Positions 61,020 through 64,000 of a stretch of DNA of 64,000 nucleotides are shown here, one piece after another. The position numbers and the translations under genes were made by a program. The stretch lies in NCBI GenBank assembly GCA_965153455.1, contig OZ234493.1:18094213-18158212 (forward strand). Reading direction: 5' to 3'. How positions within the stretch are numbered: the first letter of the stretch is position 1; each line of letters begins with the position of its first letter. The notes below the pieces were generated by a model. That model was not told where the DNA came from. It made no database searches and saw only the letters and a program-made list of their open reading frames with translations. This DNA comes from Sphagnum compactum. Lineage: Eukaryota; Bryophyta; Sphagnopsida; Sphagnales.

Positions 61020-63440
61020 TTACCAAACACAATTCCAATGTATAACAAAAGACCATTAATGTCTCCATTTCTTTAAAGTGTAACATTTGTGATTATATGA
61101 ATGTAAATGTTGCATTTTTCATCTAATTAATTATTCCCAAAATGTTGGCACCTTGTGGTTTAAATTTGTATTTTTACATTGTTTTTCATGGACCATGTGC
61201 AAAAACAAAATCATAAATATCAATAACAAGACAAACAAAAATTTGGAAGATTTTCTTATCCACACATACACCCATCAACCACAATAACAAAACACCTTTC
61301 ATTGAAAACCTCAGACCCAAAAACAAATATAAGAGTTGTCAAATTCTTAAACTTAAAAATGAAAATGAATTAAAAAAAAAAAATTTCCATCTAAATTATA
61401 TCCATTCAATATTGATGTTTGTTTCAAACATTGAAATACCTCATGCACATTGCTAAAACTTGTTTACATTAGATTTTCTTGAACAATATGATTATTTCCA
61501 ACTTTATATTCATTTGTATAGTTAAAAGAAAGATTGTGGAACTATGGTTTCAATGTCTAAATATGCACAATGAATTCTAAGAGAGTTAGAAAATTTTGTT
61601 TCTTAATATAAATGCGAGAAAAATATTTTCATGATCTTTCATAAAGCCAACAAACATTCATCCAATGTAATTTGAGTTCATAGTAGAACATTAAATGCAA
61701 TACCTTATTTTTAGGACATAGCCTCCCGTGGTAGAATCACTTGTTTTGTTTCTTTGTCTTGTGGAGATCTCTCAAACCACAACACTCCCAACAACTCTTT
61801 TGATTTTGAAAGAAAGCCGTCAACGATTGAGAATGCACCAAGATGGTTTTGTAATGTTTGTGTTTATGGTGCAAGAATGATTGAATATTGCAAAATATTG
61901 TCATTGAAAATTCAAAAAATCAAAACTAATTTGTTTATAGGGAAATTGGGGCACACTTTTGACAATGTTGGAAAGCCTTTGATGAGTGAACATTTAATAT
62001 ATGCGATTTGTAAATTTTAGACCTAAGGTGTGAGAACTATTGAATTTTGAGGGGTTTTTCGTTTCTCTTTCAGGTTGTTGTTGAAGATTCAACTAAATTA
62101 TAAAAGTTCATTTTGGAAGGAGAAATTAGATGGGTAAGGGGTTTGAACACACTTGGGCCAATGGCACAGGCCACACGAGTGTGGAGCAAAATGCAAAAAT
62201 TTCAACCATTTCAACTCTTAGACCTCATAGCCAACATTTTGTCAACAAAGACTTTGCTTTCTTATATTGCTGACTGTGTGTGTGTATAATAAGCACACGG
62301 TGCAAACTTTAGGAACTTTTGTACCTGACAATCAACTTCAGCAGCAAATCTCACTCTGGGAGCATTACATAATAAAAGGGTAGCTTGTCAAGTTTTCATC
62401 AGAAAAAGGCCCATTGCTGCTTTGCTTTGCTTTGCAGAGAGGGAGGCACTGGGTAGGGTTCCCCTTCCTATCCACTTTGATGTACAATATAGTACATTCA
62501 CGCATATGTGTCATTATGCTCAAGGCAAGACCGCAATGAAAAAAAAACACTAAATGGCCAGCAAAGGGAAATGGTCAAAAGCTTACACTTCTCTCGCTTC
62601 ACCAAACTTTACAGTTTGTGTGATTGCACTGCAAACTATGTCGCCGTGTGGGCACACTCCCCCTCTCCCCACACCCCCCCTCCTCACACCTCTCCCGGGG
62701 GGAGTTTGAGCCTTTTCCCGAACATAAGGGGGATTACGGTGCCATAGGCCAATCAGACTTGACCTCTTTGACAAAGTCAATTGCATATATGAGAGTTCAA
62801 AATCCATGTCAGATTCCGATGTTGTTCTTATACCCAATGTCATGAGCTTTCTGACTTAGTTCGCATCCAAAGCAAAGAAGTCGGTCTGTGTCCCTGTAGA
62901 GCTTTTATCTTATCTTTGATAAACTTGGTGGATTGGGTACAAAGTAATATATAAAAAAAATGTATTAAGTTAAGACACCATGTGCAGGTTGACATAGGAA
63001 GCTTCAAACTAGTATTGATCTGCCGAGTCAAACAACTAAAGGCTAGTTAAAAGATATGTTTAAAAGACTCTAGTAAGTTGGAACAACCCACCAACCCATG
63101 TGTGATCGGGGGATGGTGTGCATTCGTGTAAGAACATAAAGCTTGGTTGCCACCTGCAAACCCCCTGGCAACTTTGGTTTTAGAATGTGAGTTTACAAGC
63201 CCTTCAGAGAGTTCATGTGACAAGATGTGCTAAGCCATATTTAAAGACTAAAAAATATGACATAGGATATAGCCAAGAACTGAGGATCACAACACACCCC
63301 TCCCCACCCTTCTATCTCATCCTAGGCCCCTTATTGTGGGAATACCCCACCCCTCCCCCCCCTTGTGGTCTTACCCACCTCAATGTAAAACACAAACCAA
63401 ACGTTATAATAAGCCTATATATTGGTTGAATATAAGATCG
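61020..63440. other. Gene-free stretch after the large element
   Basis: An open frame at 61754-62020 (88 codons from ATG, reading VCVYGARMIEYCKILS and KLGHTFDNVGKPLM) has no recognised family and is not annotated as a gene. A C-rich patch lies at 62650-62700. No RNA gene was recognised. Confidence 0.35.
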
Positions 63441-63720
63441 AAGTGGGAAGGATCTTATGCTTACTATTTAGGAATGGGAGGGACTTGACACTTAAAGAGC
63501 CTCTCCTAAGATTCGTCCTATTCCTAGATAGTAGGTGTAAGGCTCCTCACATTCTTACATAGTAGGTGTAAGGTCCTCTCTTCTTTGTGAATAGTCGGTG
63601 TAAGATCCCTTCTCTTCTTCTTTTTTCTTTTTTTTTAAGGAGGGAAATTCACGGATACAAGGTGCCCTTCGAAATACACTCCGAAATTTCTTGGAGTGTA
63701 TTTATTCCTACCCTTCTTAC
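63440..63720 (+). repeat. Dispersed repeat D, copy 3, with a 33-bp inner tandem repeat
   Basis: Matches the copies at 20280 and 24470 in order (gggaaggatcttatgcttactatttagg, cctctcttct, ttcacggatacaaggtgccctt.gaaatacact, ttcttggagtgtat). It also carries three units of atagtaggtgtaaggctcct spaced about 33 bases (63515-63610), not seen in the other copies. Confidence 0.55.
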
Positions 63721-64000
63721 ATACAGCTAAGGATTCAAACTGACGGAAAGTGAAAAAGTTAAGGTTGGTATTTTGATATTCTAAAAGACTCCTACTTTGA
63801 CAAAGATTGTATGTAGCTTTAAGCTACAGCCTTCATGTGTAAAGTGCACGTTCATGCATTGGCAGTTATGTACCAGTGTTGTGCAATTCTTTTTTTTCAA
63901 TAAATAAATAAATAATTGATTAATAGAAAACTAATTCATTTTACTTTTATGAAGGCCGGCCGGCTTAAAAAATACCTATTTCATTTCCAGTTTAATACAT
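63720..64000. other. Gene-free end of the window
   Basis: An AT-rich end with AATA repeats near 63900 and a ggccggccggc palindrome at about 63956-63964. Nothing else was recognised. Confidence 0.4.

Larger units (their letters stand above)
51311..61020 (+). mobile_element. Degenerate Helentron/Helitron2-like rolling-circle transposon
   Basis: Coding-like segments all on the plus strand give, in order, RPA-like OB folds, a zinc-binding OB segment, an OTU-type protease, a HUH Rep, a PIF1-type helicase and an EEP endonuclease, as detailed in separate entries. Rep plus PIF1-type helicase defines Helitron-class elements, which move by rolling-circle replication. A C-terminal EEP and an OTU protease are known cargo of the Helentron/Helitron2 branch. 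RPA-like genes are known from plant Helitrons. This copy is dead: there are dozens of stops and several frameshifts, and it is interrupted by later insertions at 58011-58576 and 59810-60555 and by a minisatellite at 52270-53140. Element ends were not located, so the limits given are those of recognisable coding. Confidence 0.72.

Noticed and set aside
51311-61020. Endogenous large DNA virus or Maverick/Polinton origin for the helicase/OTU/RPA relic
   Set aside because: A HUH-type Rep segment directly before a PIF1 helicase with a C-terminal EEP fits Helitron-class elements. No capsid, family B polymerase or integrase text was seen.
61754-62020. 88-codon plus-strand frame as a small gene
   Set aside because: No recognised domain, no supporting splice or promoter signals, and it lies in a decayed region. 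Kept only as a note.

Overview
This is nuclear DNA of a land plant. Four conserved plant genes are recognisable, all with GT-AG introns (one GC-AG): a DUF1644 zinc-finger gene, a LONGIFOLIA/TRM-type gene, the spliceosomal SmE gene and a large ARM-repeat-type gene. Introns are mostly 80-500 bases. The genes lie among long AT-rich stretches of decayed mobile elements and minisatellites. I could not fix the species. The compact introns, heavy element decay and a long, unusual TRM protein would fit a non-seed plant such as a bryophyte or lycophyte, but that is inference.

Layout. 1-3500: promoter, intron-bearing 5' UTR and single-exon CDS of the DUF1644 gene (+). 5076-11274: six-exon LONGIFOLIA/TRM gene (-), 1723 codons, carrying two different internal repeat arrays, with a CpG-rich upstream region to about 13.1 kb. 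13.2-28.3 kb: gene-free, with a hAT-type transposase relic, dispersed repeats in both orientations, a 41-bp minisatellite and a reverse-transcriptase-type relic. 28928-30994: six-exon SmE gene (-), 88 codons, complete. 31.2-36.1 kb: mostly unexplained, with a possible alternative last exon of the next gene. 36156-45251: 16-exon ARM-type gene (-), 1320 codons, with a GC-rich 58-bp tandem array upstream. 46-51 kb: gene-free repeats. 51.3-61.0 kb: remains of one very large plus-strand element. 61-64 kb: no gene recognised, a few repeats.

The main discovery is the 51.3-61.0 kb relic. Read through its stops and frameshifts, it holds in order RPA-like OB-fold segments, a zinc-binding OB segment, an OTU-type cysteine protease segment, a HUH-type Rep segment, a PIF1-type helicase and an endonuclease/exonuclease/phosphatase (EEP) segment. 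This set points to a Helentron/Helitron2-type rolling-circle transposon with an unusually large cargo. Two later insertions, 566 and 746 bp, can be removed on paper to rejoin the reading frame exactly; the second has inverted termini and a perfect 5-bp target duplication. A third block, a diverged minisatellite, separates the two RPA parts.

The four cellular genes show no functional linkage to each other. DUF1644 is a family of unknown function, TRM proteins act at microtubules, SmE acts in pre-mRNA splicing, and the ARM-type protein has no function I can assign.
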